Shown here: one piece after another, positions 24,786-33,045 of the stretch | Layout: every line of letters begins with the position of its first letter | Numbering within the stretch: position 1 is the first letter of the stretch | Assembly (NCBI RefSeq): GCF_002078505.1 | Contig: NZ_LUAV01000035.1 | Location: forward strand, 62,001 to 126,000 | Source: Ensifer aridi | GTDB taxonomy: Bacteria; Pseudomonadota; Alphaproteobacteria; Rhizobiales; Rhizobiaceae | DNA length: 64,000 bases | Reading direction: 5' to 3' | Program-made: the position numbers and the translations under genes | The notes under the pieces: model-generated | Database searches by the model: none | What the model saw: only the letters and a program-made list of their open reading frames with translations | Told to the model about the DNA's origin: nothing

Positions 24786-25225
24786 GCCTCGGTCGCATCG
24801 GAATAGCCGTCTCCTCGATGGCAGCCGTCGAACTCGAGCTCGAGCCTCTACGGCTCGGCGCACCGCGGACTCCGCCGTGCTTTACGCCTCACGGGTTCCC
24901 GGAGCAATAATCGCGAGCGGGTCCACCGCGCCCGTCATTGAGCCAGTCTGTTTCGCTTCGCTCTTCAAAGATAGCTCCGATCACTTCGACTGCGCGATGC
25001 ATTCAGTCCGTCGGGGCGCCGGATAAAGCTTCGGAACCATCCCTTGACCCCTGCTGTCGACCCGCGGAGCGGAGTTCGTCGGCATCGCGGCGAGATGTTA
25101 TTACGTAACTTTCCGTTTGACGAATGTAATAACGTAACATATGGAGGGTTGATCATCCCACGCCAGGGGCTCTCCTGCCTTTCGCTCACCACCGCAACAA
25201 CCATCGATTGGAGCTCAGAATTCGC
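24786..25225. other. Intergenic region upstream of the Dpp/Opp-type importer
   Basis: These 440 bases hold a short inverted repeat around CTCGAGCTCGAG (24831-24842) and, closer to the importer, the paired Zur-like elements listed separately. I see no gene. Confidence 0.5.
25096..25139. promoter_or_regulatory. Tandem Zur-like boxes before the importer operon
   Basis: Two 15-bp elements, one on each strand: TGTTATTACGTAACT (25096-25110) and, on the minus strand, TGTTACGTTATTACA (25139-25125). Each matches the bacterial Zur core TGTTAT-N3-ATAACA at 10 of 12 positions. They lie about 90-130 bases before the first gene of the operon. Zinc control is inference. Confidence 0.4.
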
Positions 25226-26740
25226 ATGCTACGCGCGCTGTTCATCACGTTCGCACTAGGTCTCGCCGTTACGAATAATTCGGCGCATGCTCAGGTTCTG
25301 AAGGTTGCAGGCCCATGGGAGGTAACCGGCATCGATCCGGCCCAGACCGGCTATGTCTTCAGCCGATTGCAGGTGGCCGAAACGCTGGTGACGGCCGATC
25401 CGGAAGGCAAGCTCATTCCGGCGCTTGCAGAACGATGGAGCGTCAGCGAGGACGCTTTGACATGGCGCTTTACGCTGCGCGATAAAGCCCGCTTCCATGA
25501 CGGCACGCCCGTCACTGCCCAAACCGCAGCAGCCAGCCTTAAACGGGCGCTTTCCGGCGTCGGCGTGCTGTCGCAGGCACCCGTTGCCGAAATCGTCAGC
25601 GAAGGTCGTGATGTGGTCATCAGGTTGGAAAAGCCCTTCTCGGCCCTGCCGGCCTATCTCGTCCACTTCAGCACCATCATTCTGGCTCCGTCCTCGTTCG
25701 ACGCTTCGGGCAAGGTGAGGCAGATTGTCGGTTCCGGCCCCTACAAGGTGACGAGCCTGACGCCGCCCGCAAAGCTGGAACTGAAGGATTCCGGAACCTG
25801 GTGGGGTGGCAAGCCAGGCATCGCTGAAGTCAGCTATCTCGCCGTGGGGCAGGGGGAGACGCGCGCCTTGATGGCAGAAAGCGGCGAGACCGATCTGGTC
25901 TTTTCAATGCTGCCGGTGTCGGTGGACCGGCTGAAGGAGAATCCGGGGCTAGACGTCAAAATCGCGACTATTCCCCGTACGCGCATTTTGAAAGTGAATG
26001 CTGCGTCCGTGTTTTTCGACGATATCGAAGAGCGGCAGGCGTTGAGCTATGCAATTGACCGGGTAGGCATCACGAAAGTCATCCTGCGCAATCCCGAACT
26101 TGCGGCAACGCAAATTTTCCCGCCGGCCCTCAAGGGCTGGTACGCGTCGGATCTCCCGCCGCTCAGCCGTGACGTCGCACGCGCCAAGGAATTGTTGGCG
26201 GAGGCGGGATGGACGCCTGGTAGTGACGGCGTCTTGGAACAGGACGGCAAGCGCTTCAGCGTTACTCTGCTCACTTATTCCAGCTGGCCGGAGCTTCCGC
26301 CGATTGCAACCGCCCTCCAGGCTCAATTGCGAGAGGTCGGCATCGAGATCAAGGTCTCGGTCGGCAACAGCTCTGAAATCCCCGCCCGCCATGGTGACGG
26401 CACATTGGAGATCGGGCTGGTCTCACGCCTCTATTCGATCGTGCCGGACCCCGTTGGTACGCTGCTGCAAGACTACGGTCCCGGCGGCAGCGATTGGGGC
26501 GCGATGGGCTGGGACAATCAGGAAATCCAAGGCCTGGTTGCCAAGCTTGCCGTGACCACCAACCCCGCCGAGCGCGCACCGCTGCAGCGCCGGGCCGTGG
26601 AGATCCTGCAGCAGGAACTGCCGAGCATTCCCGTCACCTGGTCCGAACTGGCGATTGTCTCGAGCAAGCGGATCACGGGCGTTCAGGTCGACCCGCTTGA
26701 GGTGAACTACGGCCTCGCAGCGATCCGCTGGGCGAAGTGA
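25226..26740 (+). CDS. Periplasmic substrate-binding protein, NikA/DppA family
   Basis: A 504-residue family-5 extracellular solute-binding protein (oligopeptide, dipeptide, nickel or metallophore class). A Sec signal peptide covers residues 1-22 (ending NSAHA), followed by the usual LKVAGPWEVTGIDP opening and the DGTPVTAQ motif of the family. The ATG at 25226 is chosen because the signal peptide begins there; a TTG six codons earlier is unlikely. The ligand cannot be told from sequence. The upstream Zur-like boxes would suit uptake of a zinc-loaded metallophore, but a peptide is equally possible. First gene of a four-gene importer operon. Confidence 0.93.
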   Translation: MLRALFITFALGLAVTNNSAHAQVLKVAGPWEVTGIDPAQTGYVFSRLQVAETLVTADPEGKLIPALAERWSVSEDALTWRFTLRDKARFHDGTPVTAQTAAASLKRALSGVGVLSQAPVAEIVSEGRDVVIRLEKPFSALPAYLVHFSTIILAPSSFDASGKVRQIVGSGPYKVTSLTPPAKLELKDSGTWWGGKPGIAEVSYLAVGQGETRALMAESGETDLVFSMLPVSVDRLKENPGLDVKIATIPRTRILKVNAASVFFDDIEERQALSYAIDRVGITKVILRNPELAATQIFPPALKGWYASDLPPLSRDVARAKELLAEAGWTPGSDGVLEQDGKRFSVTLLTYSSWPELPPIATALQAQLREVGIEIKVSVGNSSEIPARHGDGTLEIGLVSRLYSIVPDPVGTLLQDYGPGGSDWGAMGWDNQEIQGLVAKLAVTTNPAERAPLQRRAVEILQQELPSIPVTWSELAIVSSKRITGVQVDPLEVNYGLAAIRWAK

Positions 26741-26753
26741 CAGGAAGAGCGCA

Positions 26754-27692
26754 ATGAGGAACTTTCTCGTCGCCCGCCTGATGCAGGCGGGGATAGTCGC
26801 CATGGTCGTCGGCGCCCTCTGCTTCCTGCTCATGCGGGTTCTGCCGGGGGATGCCGCCATGCGAATTGCCGCTGGTCGATACGGGCCGGATGCGCGCATC
26901 GCCGAAGCGGCGGATAAGGTCAGGCTGGAGCTCGGGCTCGATCGACCGGTGTTATTGCAGTTCCTCGAGTGGCTCGGCGGTTTGTTGCGCCTCGATCTCG
27001 GTCATTCGCTGGTCACGGGAGCACCTGTTGTCGATGAGTTGCAGGTGCAGCTCGGGGCTTCCGTGTGGCTCGCGGCGTCGGCACTTCTCATCTCTCTGCT
27101 GATCGGCCCTGTGATCGGCGTCTTCTCCGGCATGAAGCCGGGTGGCATCACCGACCGAACCGGTCTTGCTGGGGCCGTGGTCTTCCGCGCCATTCCTCCC
27201 TTCGTGCTCGGGCTCATTCTCATGTTTATCCTTTCAAAGCAGCTAGGATGGCTGCCGCCGGCGGGGTTCGGCTCGCCGCGGGAGATCGTGCTGCCGGCTT
27301 TGACGTTGGCCTTGGGGCTTGCGGCGATGTCGAGCCGGGTTACCCGCAATTCGGTCGCTGCGGTCGCGAGGACGCCCTACTTTGCCTTCGCCCGGCACAA
27401 GGGCCTGCCTGAAGCGATTGTCGTGCGCCGACACGGGATCCGCAACGCCGCTATCCCGGTCGTATCCTATCTCGGGCTTCAGGCCGTCTATCTGGTCGAA
27501 GGCGTCGTGGTCGTGGAGTCCCTCTTTGCCTATCCGGGTATCGGCCACGCTTTAGTGCATGCGATCGTCGAGCGGGATATCCCCATGGTGCAGGGAACGG
27601 CGCTCGTCATGGGCCTCATGTTCGTTGCCATAGCAGCCCTCGTCGATGCGATTTCCCTCTGGCTCGACCCCCGCTTCGGGAGGGCTGCATGA
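26754..27692 (+). CDS. ABC transporter permease, DppB/NikB type
   Basis: A 312-residue inner-membrane permease. The N-terminal segment (MRNFLVARLMQAGIVAMVVGA) and the LELGLDRPVLLQF motif are typical of DppB-type subunits, as is the EAA-like loop FARHKGLPEAIVVRRHGIRN. About six transmembrane segments. It starts 13 bp after the binding-protein gene, preceded by GGAAGAG. Its last four bases overlap the next permease gene (ATGA), so the two channel subunits are translationally coupled. Confidence 0.93.
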   Translation: MRNFLVARLMQAGIVAMVVGALCFLLMRVLPGDAAMRIAAGRYGPDARIAEAADKVRLELGLDRPVLLQFLEWLGGLLRLDLGHSLVTGAPVVDELQVQLGASVWLAASALLISLLIGPVIGVFSGMKPGGITDRTGLAGAVVFRAIPPFVLGLILMFILSKQLGWLPPAGFGSPREIVLPALTLALGLAAMSSRVTRNSVAAVARTPYFAFARHKGLPEAIVVRRHGIRNAAIPVVSYLGLQAVYLVEGVVVVESLFAYPGIGHALVHAIVERDIPMVQGTALVMGLMFVAIAALVDAISLWLDPRFGRAA

Positions 27693-28513
27693 GCACGATC
27701 GACAATGTCTCTCCCGCTCGAGGGCGCGCCCGGCTTTCTGGCAGCTGCGCCTCCGGGGCAGCTCTTCTGTTTTTGCTCGCTGCCTTTGCGCTCTTGGGAC
27801 CGGTGCTCATTCCGGCCGATCCGGCGGCGCAGGATTTCAGCGCGAGCCTCGCGCCCATCGGGGGTGACTATGCGTTGGGAGCCGACCACTATGGCCGCAG
27901 CCTTCTTGCCCGACTTGCCCATGGCGCGCGGCTTTCCTTCGGGCTCGCCTTCCTCACCATGCTTGCAGCCGCCGTTCCAGGCGTTCTGCTTGGTCTTGCC
28001 GCCGCCTGGAGAGGCGGATGGACGGAGCGGCTCCTCGAATTGCTGGCGACAGTCGTTCTGGCGCTTCCCGGCTTGATGCTCGTGCTGCTGCTGCTCGCAT
28101 TCTCGCCAGGCAACTATGGTCCGCTCTTCCTGGGGCTTTCGCTGACCCTTTGGGTGGAATTCTATCGGGTGACCCGAGCTGCGACGAAGACCGTGCTTGC
28201 TCAGCCGCACATTGAAGCCGCAAGAATGCTCGGCTTCGGGTCGGGGTACATTCTGCGCAATTGTGTGTTGCCCGTGATCGCTCCGACGATTGCGACACTT
28301 GCCGCCTTCGCCATGGCAACGGCCATCATCGCCGTCTCGACGCTCAGCGCCATCAGCGTCGGATTGCAACCACCGACGCCCGAACTCGGCAGCATGATTG
28401 TCGAGCTCTTGCCATACTATGCCGAGGCGCCGGTGCATGTGCTTCTACCCGCCATGCTGATCTTCCTTCTCGTGCTCGGCCTTCAACTCGTCGCAGAGGG
28501 AGACCGCGCATGA
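27689..28513 (+). CDS. ABC transporter permease, DppC/NikC type
   Basis: A 274-residue permease partner to the previous gene. Seen: a GADHYGRSLLARLAHGARLS motif (the GTDxxGRDxxSR family signature, divergent) and an EAA loop EAARMLGFGSGYILRNCVLP. About six transmembrane segments with a single membrane-spanning region before the signature. ATG overlaps the dppB-type stop and its own stop overlaps the ATPase start (ATGA at 28510), so all three are coupled. Confidence 0.93.
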   Translation: MSTIDNVSPARGRARLSGSCASGAALLFLLAAFALLGPVLIPADPAAQDFSASLAPIGGDYALGADHYGRSLLARLAHGARLSFGLAFLTMLAAAVPGVLLGLAAAWRGGWTERLLELLATVVLALPGLMLVLLLLAFSPGNYGPLFLGLSLTLWVEFYRVTRAATKTVLAQPHIEAARMLGFGSGYILRNCVLPVIAPTIATLAAFAMATAIIAVSTLSAISVGLQPPTPELGSMIVELLPYYAEAPVHVLLPAMLIFLLVLGLQLVAEGDRA

Positions 28514-29943
28514 ACATGCGAGCGGGAATACAGGAACTTTCGATCAGCGCACTCGCCGTCGAGTCCGCAGCGGGACGAATCGTTTCCGACATCTCCTTCA
28601 CGATCAGCAGGGGTCGGCCGCTGACACTGCTTGGCGAGAGCGGATCGGGCAAGTCGCTTGTGGCCCAAGCGATCATGGGAAATCTGCCAGCCGAACTGCT
28701 TGCCACGGGAAAGGTCCTTCTCGACGGCACCGATCTTCTGGCGGGTTCGCCTGCTGAACGGCGTGCGCGCTGGGGACGCAGCATCTCGCTTCTCCCGCAG
28801 GAGCCCTGGCTCGCGCTCGATCCGACGATGCGAATCGCCTCGCAGGTGTCGGAGGTGCATCGCTTCCTCAAAGACAGAGATGCGCGGCGGAGCCGGCAGC
28901 TGGCCGGTGACAATCTTGCCGAAGTGGGGCTGGAGCGCGCCGGCGAGCTCTACCCGTTCCAAATGTCGGGCGGCATGGCGCAGCGTGCGGCAATCGCCAT
29001 TACTCATGCGGCCGACGTCGATCTGATGATCGCCGACGAACCGACGAAAGGCCTCGACGCGGCCCTGCGCGATTCCGTTGTTGCGCGGCTGCGGCAAGAG
29101 GTCGACCGCGGGCGCTTGCTGTTGACGATCACCCATGATGTCGCCGTTGCTCGGGCGCTCGGCGGCACGGTGGGCGTGATGCTGGACGGGCGGCTGGTTG
29201 AGTGCGGACCTGCGGAAAGGCTGCTGGCGGCGCCGGAACACGACTATAGCCGGGCGTTAATTGCCGCCGATCCACAAGGCTGGGAGGGACGGGCGCCGAC
29301 GACCTCGGGCGAGATCGTGCTGGCCGGACGCGGGCTTGCGAAGGCCTACGGAGAAAGGCTGCTGTTCGCCGATCTGGACGTCGAGATCCGTGCCGGCGCG
29401 ATCGTCGCCATTGTCGGCCCCAGCGGTTGCGGCAAGACCACCGTCGGCAACATTCTTCTCGGGCTCGCCAGACCCGACTCCGGCACGGTAGAGCGACGGA
29501 AGGATCTATCGCCGCTGCGCTACCAGAAGCTCTATCAGGACCCTCCGGCGGCGTTCGCTCCACATCAACCCATCCGAAAGGGGCTTGTCGATCTGGTGAG
29601 ATTGCACGGGCGTACGTGGATCGAGGTGGAGAGGCTGCTTGCCCGGCTCCGGTTGCAGGGCAACCTGTTGGACCGCTTGCCCAATCAGATCTCCGGGGGT
29701 GAACTGCAGCGCTTCGCAATCCTTCGTGCCCTGTTGCTCGACCCCGTTTTCCTGTTCGCCGACGAAGCCACCTCGCGACTCGACCCGCTCAGCCAGAAGG
29801 AAGTCATCGACTTCCTGCTCGAGATCGTCCGCGAGACCGGACTAGCCGTCCTTCTCGTCACCCACGATCGCCATCTAGCCGAGCGCATTTCGAGCCGGAT
29901 CGTCGATCTCGGCGGAGCCGCGCCACTCGGCTACGGGGAATGA
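28510..29943 (+). CDS. Fused double ATPase of the Dpp/Opp-type importer
   Basis: A 477-residue protein with two ABC ATPase domains that are usually separate DppD and DppF subunits. Domain 1 (about 10-250): Walker A GESGSGKS, signature MSGGMAQR, Walker B LMIADEPTKGLD, switch His THDV. Domain 2 (about 262-470): Walker A GPSGCGKTT, signature ISGGELQR, Walker B FLFADEATSRLD, switch His THDR. It lacks the C-terminal cysteine-containing oligopeptide extension of DppD/OppD in either half, which is typical of compact fused forms. Last gene of the importer operon. Confidence 0.93.
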   Translation: MNMRAGIQELSISALAVESAAGRIVSDISFTISRGRPLTLLGESGSGKSLVAQAIMGNLPAELLATGKVLLDGTDLLAGSPAERRARWGRSISLLPQEPWLALDPTMRIASQVSEVHRFLKDRDARRSRQLAGDNLAEVGLERAGELYPFQMSGGMAQRAAIAITHAADVDLMIADEPTKGLDAALRDSVVARLRQEVDRGRLLLTITHDVAVARALGGTVGVMLDGRLVECGPAERLLAAPEHDYSRALIAADPQGWEGRAPTTSGEIVLAGRGLAKAYGERLLFADLDVEIRAGAIVAIVGPSGCGKTTVGNILLGLARPDSGTVERRKDLSPLRYQKLYQDPPAAFAPHQPIRKGLVDLVRLHGRTWIEVERLLARLRLQGNLLDRLPNQISGGELQRFAILRALLLDPVFLFADEATSRLDPLSQKEVIDFLLEIVRETGLAVLLVTHDRHLAERISSRIVDLGGAAPLGYGE

Positions 29944-30081
29944 CGCTGCCGGCTGATCTGCGCTTTGGCCCGGGATTCGCCGTACATCGAGGCAATTCAG
30001 GATGCCAGCAATGGAGTGGGAGCGCCGACATCGGGGCTGCGTTGCCACTCGAACGCCTCCCACCCTATAATCCTGTTCGCT

Positions 30082-31035
30082 ATGTACAAGACGTTCGTTG
30101 CAACGCGGGAGGACTGGCCTGGGGAGGCTTGGCTAGCGCGTTTTGTCGCCGGCCGGGCGGAGGCCGAGAGCTGGTATTTCGGGCAAGCCGTGGTGCCGAC
30201 CCCAAGCGCCGAGGACTGTCGCGCCGCTCTAGAGCGGCACATGCCCGAGCTGCTTCCTCATTATGAGCGCGCCTGCGCCCTCGTCGGAGATGACGAGGTC
30301 GCTCACCGGATGCTGAGCCATTACCGTCCCGCGCCGGAAAACTATGGCTGCAGTCAGGCCGTCTGGCTCGGAGAAGAAGGCCCGGCACTCATCCGCAACT
30401 TCGACTATCCACCCGACATCGTGTCCGACCGTTTCGAGTTGACCGAGTGGTCGGGCCTGAAGGTGATTTCGAAGGCACAGCGGCCTTGGGGAGGCTGCCT
30501 CGACGGGATGAACGAAGAGGGACTGGTCGCCAGTGTGACTTTCGGCGGAAGCCGTGTTCAGGGCGTCGGCTTCTCGATCATTCTCATGCTCCGCTACGTG
30601 CTCGAGACCTGTCATCGAGTGAACCAGGCGGTGGCGGCCTTGTGCCGGATACCGGTTGCGCTTCCGCAGAACGTGACAGTGCTCGATCGCTCGGGCCGCT
30701 ACGCTACCCTGTTCCTCGGCCCCCGCCAGCGACCGATCATCTCGCGCTTGAGGGCATGTACGAACCATCAGCGGACGGGAAGACCCTCATCGTCTTCGAT
30801 GGCGCGACAGCTCCGGCTCTTGCAAGCGCTGGAGGAGCCTTCTATGTCGCTTTCGAGGCTGACGGACCTGTTTCTTCTGCCACCACTTTATTCCGGGCGG
30901 GATCCTTACCGGACTCTCTACACGGCCGTCTACCGACCCGCAGAAGGAAGAGTGGACTATATCTGGCCGGGGAAACGCTGGTCCCAAGGCTTCAAGGACT
31001 TCCGGATCGGCGAGTACACACACTGCTACTTGTGA
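30082..31035 (+). CDS. C45-family Ntn-hydrolase / acyltransferase-like protein
   Basis: A 317-residue protein resembling the acyl-CoA:6-aminopenicillanate acyltransferase (peptidase C45) and choloylglycine-hydrolase type of Ntn hydrolases. The candidate nucleophile is the Cys in PENYGCSQ around residue 91, with a supporting RNFD motif about 20 residues on and an ACTNHQ motif around residue 235 that is usual for C45 proteins. In C45 enzymes this Cys becomes N-terminal by autocleavage; here that would remove about 90 residues. The ATG at 30082 lacks a good Shine-Dalgarno sequence. It lies 138 bp after the importer operon on the same strand and may process the imported ligand by amide hydrolysis or acyl transfer; the substrate is unknown. 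Confidence 0.8.
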   Translation: MYKTFVATREDWPGEAWLARFVAGRAEAESWYFGQAVVPTPSAEDCRAALERHMPELLPHYERACALVGDDEVAHRMLSHYRPAPENYGCSQAVWLGEEGPALIRNFDYPPDIVSDRFELTEWSGLKVISKAQRPWGGCLDGMNEEGLVASVTFGGSRVQGVGFSIILMLRYVLETCHRVNQAVAALCRIPVALPQNVTVLDRSGRYATLFLGPRQRPIISRLRACTNHQRTGRPSSSSMARQLRLLQALEEPSMSLSRLTDLFLLPPLYSGRDPYRTLYTAVYRPAEGRVDYIWPGKRWSQGFKDFRIGEYTHCYL

Positions 31036-31066
31036 GGCCGCGTGATTTGATGACCGCAACGGTTCT

Positions 31067-32626
31067 CTATCGAACAAAATAGGCCTCGATCGCGCCGATG
31101 CCTCGCAGGTCCAGCGCGCATCGTGGCTCGATGGTCCACTGGCCCCGCAGGGCGCGCCTGGTTGCCTCCGAGATCTGAATGCGATCGGCAGCCCCCTGTG
31201 CTTCGAGGCGGCTTGCGATATTCACAGTTTCTCCCCACACGTCGTAGACGAAGCGATGCCGTCCGATCAGGCCGGCGACGACGGGCCCCGAATGGATTCC
31301 GATGCGAACCCGAAAGCGATCGCTGTCGGGAAACGTGTCGCGCAACGATTCCAGCATGGACTTTCCGAGAGCTACGATCCTGTCGGCGTGATCGGCGCAA
31401 GGCTCCGGGATGCCGCAGGCGGCCATATAGGCGTCGCCGATCGTCTTTATCTTCTCCACGCCATGTCGCTCGGTCAGGAGATCGAACGTGCTGAACATCC
31501 CGTCCAGCCGCCTGACCAGATCGGACGGCGGCAGCCGTGCGGCAATAGGCGAGAAGCCGACGATATCCGCGAATAGAATGGAAACCGCTTCGAAGCGGTC
31601 GGCGATGATCTCTTCGCCGCCTTGCAGCCGGGCGACGATTTGATCGGGCAGGATCGCGTGAATAAGCGCATCGGCGCGTCGCTTTTCCGTTTCGATCCGC
31701 TGCAGATATCGGTGCTCGCGGTCGAGCCAGCGCTTCTTCTCTAGCGCGGAATTGATGCGGGCGCGCAGCAGGACCGGATTGAAGGGCTTCGTCAGATAGT
31801 CATCGGCTCCCGCCTCGATGCACCGGGCGACGGCCGCGACTTCGCTCAAGCCCGATATCATGATTACAGGAACGTGGCGCCAACGGTTCTCCGCCTTAAG
31901 CCGCGAGAGAATCTCGATGCCGTTCATGTCTGGCATCAATATGTCGAGCAGAATGACGTCGAACTCGTCTTCGTTCAGTCTCTTAAGCGCCGACAGGCCG
32001 GAATCGGCAGTGACGACGCGATGGCCTTCACGGCGCAACCGGCGGGAGAGAAGATCGCGATTGCTGGCGACGTCGTCAACGACGAGGATCCTGCCGCCCT
32101 GATCGGGCCACGGCTCATGCTCGGTCCTGAAGAGGAGGCGTTCGAGCTCCGCCGCGTCGATTTCGGTTTGATCGCCCGGCTGCAGCATGAGGGCTCCTCC
32201 GCGCGAAAGGCCGGCAATGGCATCAACCTGTTTCAGGAGCTCGGCCGCAGCGGCAAGTATCTCACCGAGATCCTCCCTCAGCGTGTGCTGATGCTGATCC
32301 CCGACCTCGTCGAGGATCATTTCCGCATAGCCGATGATGGCATTGAGCGGCGTGCGCAGATCGTGGCGGAGCCTTGCCTCCGCCTCTGCTCCCCCTTCCT
32401 GCGAAGGGCAGTCCTTCCCTTCGATCAGGCTATCTATGAGGCCGTTCAATTGCCTTGCGGCGGCTCCGATCCGCTCCAGGTCCGTCTGAATGTGGGTTAA
32501 ACCGAGCTCTCGCGCTTGCTCTCCCAACAACTCCTGAAATCCCAGGATCGCCCGCGCCGGACCGGCCAGCCGCTGCACCACATGGGCGGCGATGGCCTGG
32601 CGCTGAAATTCGTTCCCGATACTCAT
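31067..32626 (-). CDS. Receiver-adenylate cyclase with an N-terminal HisKA-like domain
   Basis: A 519-residue signalling protein. Residues about 75-145 look like a HisKA dimerisation/phosphotransfer domain with His88 in RHDLRTPLNAIIGY, but no ATPase domain follows. A receiver domain comes next (about 178-295, phospho-acceptor Asp228 in LLDILMPDMNG). The C-terminal class III cyclase domain (about 335-500) has metal Asp in FADIVGF and TIGDAY, adenine-selecting Lys in EKIKTIGD, the selecting Asp in YDVWG, and Asn/Arg in VNIASR, so ATP rather than GTP is the predicted substrate. It is the last gene of a four-gene leftward operon and is its probable output. Confidence 0.93.
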   Translation of the reverse strand: MSIGNEFQRQAIAAHVVQRLAGPARAILGFQELLGEQARELGLTHIQTDLERIGAAARQLNGLIDSLIEGKDCPSQEGGAEAEARLRHDLRTPLNAIIGYAEMILDEVGDQHQHTLREDLGEILAAAAELLKQVDAIAGLSRGGALMLQPGDQTEIDAAELERLLFRTEHEPWPDQGGRILVVDDVASNRDLLSRRLRREGHRVVTADSGLSALKRLNEDEFDVILLDILMPDMNGIEILSRLKAENRWRHVPVIMISGLSEVAAVARCIEAGADDYLTKPFNPVLLRARINSALEKKRWLDREHRYLQRIETEKRRADALIHAILPDQIVARLQGGEEIIADRFEAVSILFADIVGFSPIAARLPPSDLVRRLDGMFSTFDLLTERHGVEKIKTIGDAYMAACGIPEPCADHADRIVALGKSMLESLRDTFPDSDRFRVRIGIHSGPVVAGLIGRHRFVYDVWGETVNIASRLEAQGAADRIQISEATRRALRGQWTIEPRCALDLRGIGAIEAYFVR

Positions 32627-32642
32627 TTTCGTAAATGGCCGC

Positions 32643-33014
32643 TCAATGGGGTGCCGTCAGCAGTTGCTCGATCTTCCGGACGAGCTGCGAAAGGTCGACC
32701 GGTTTGCTGTCATAGTCGTCGCAGCCGGCCTCGAGCGCCATGTCCCGATCGCTCGCCATGGCGTGGGCAGTCAGCGCGATGACCGGTATCCTCGACGTGA
32801 CCGGGTTGGCCTTGATCCGCCTGGTCGCTTCCCACCCGTCCATCACCGGCAGGCTCATGTCCATCAGGATCAAATCAGGCTTTTCCGAAGCGGCAAGCTC
32901 GACGCCGGCCTTTCCGTTCTCGGCAATCAGCACGTCGAAACCGCGACGAGACAACCGCCGCGAAAGCATGTCGCGATTCATTTCATTGTCTTCCACCAGA
33001 AGGATTCTCGTCAT
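32643..33014 (-). CDS. Single-domain response regulator
   Basis: A 123-residue CheY/DivK-like receiver with no output domain. Acidic pocket in LLVEDNEMN, phospho-acceptor Asp in LILMDMSLPVMDG, the Thr in ALTAHA and Lys in DSKPVD are present, so it should be phosphorylated normally. It sits between the hybrid kinase (31 bp upstream) and the receiver-cyclase (16 bp downstream) and probably shuttles phosphate between them or competes for it. The start is supported by GGAGGAGAA upstream of the ATG at 33014. Confidence 0.95.
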   Translation of the reverse strand: MTRILLVEDNEMNRDMLSRRLSRRGFDVLIAENGKAGVELAASEKPDLILMDMSLPVMDGWEATRRIKANPVTSRIPVIALTAHAMASDRDMALEAGCDDYDSKPVDLSQLVRKIEQLLTAPH

Positions 33015-33045
33015 TGCGCTTCTCCTCCGGTCTATTGCAGTGCCT

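Noticed and set aside
30447..31082. Possible frameshift in the C45-type gene, because another frame stays open to 31082
   Set aside because: The main frame keeps the family motifs (ACTNHQ and the C-terminal YRTLYTAVY region) up to its own stop, so no frameshift is needed.
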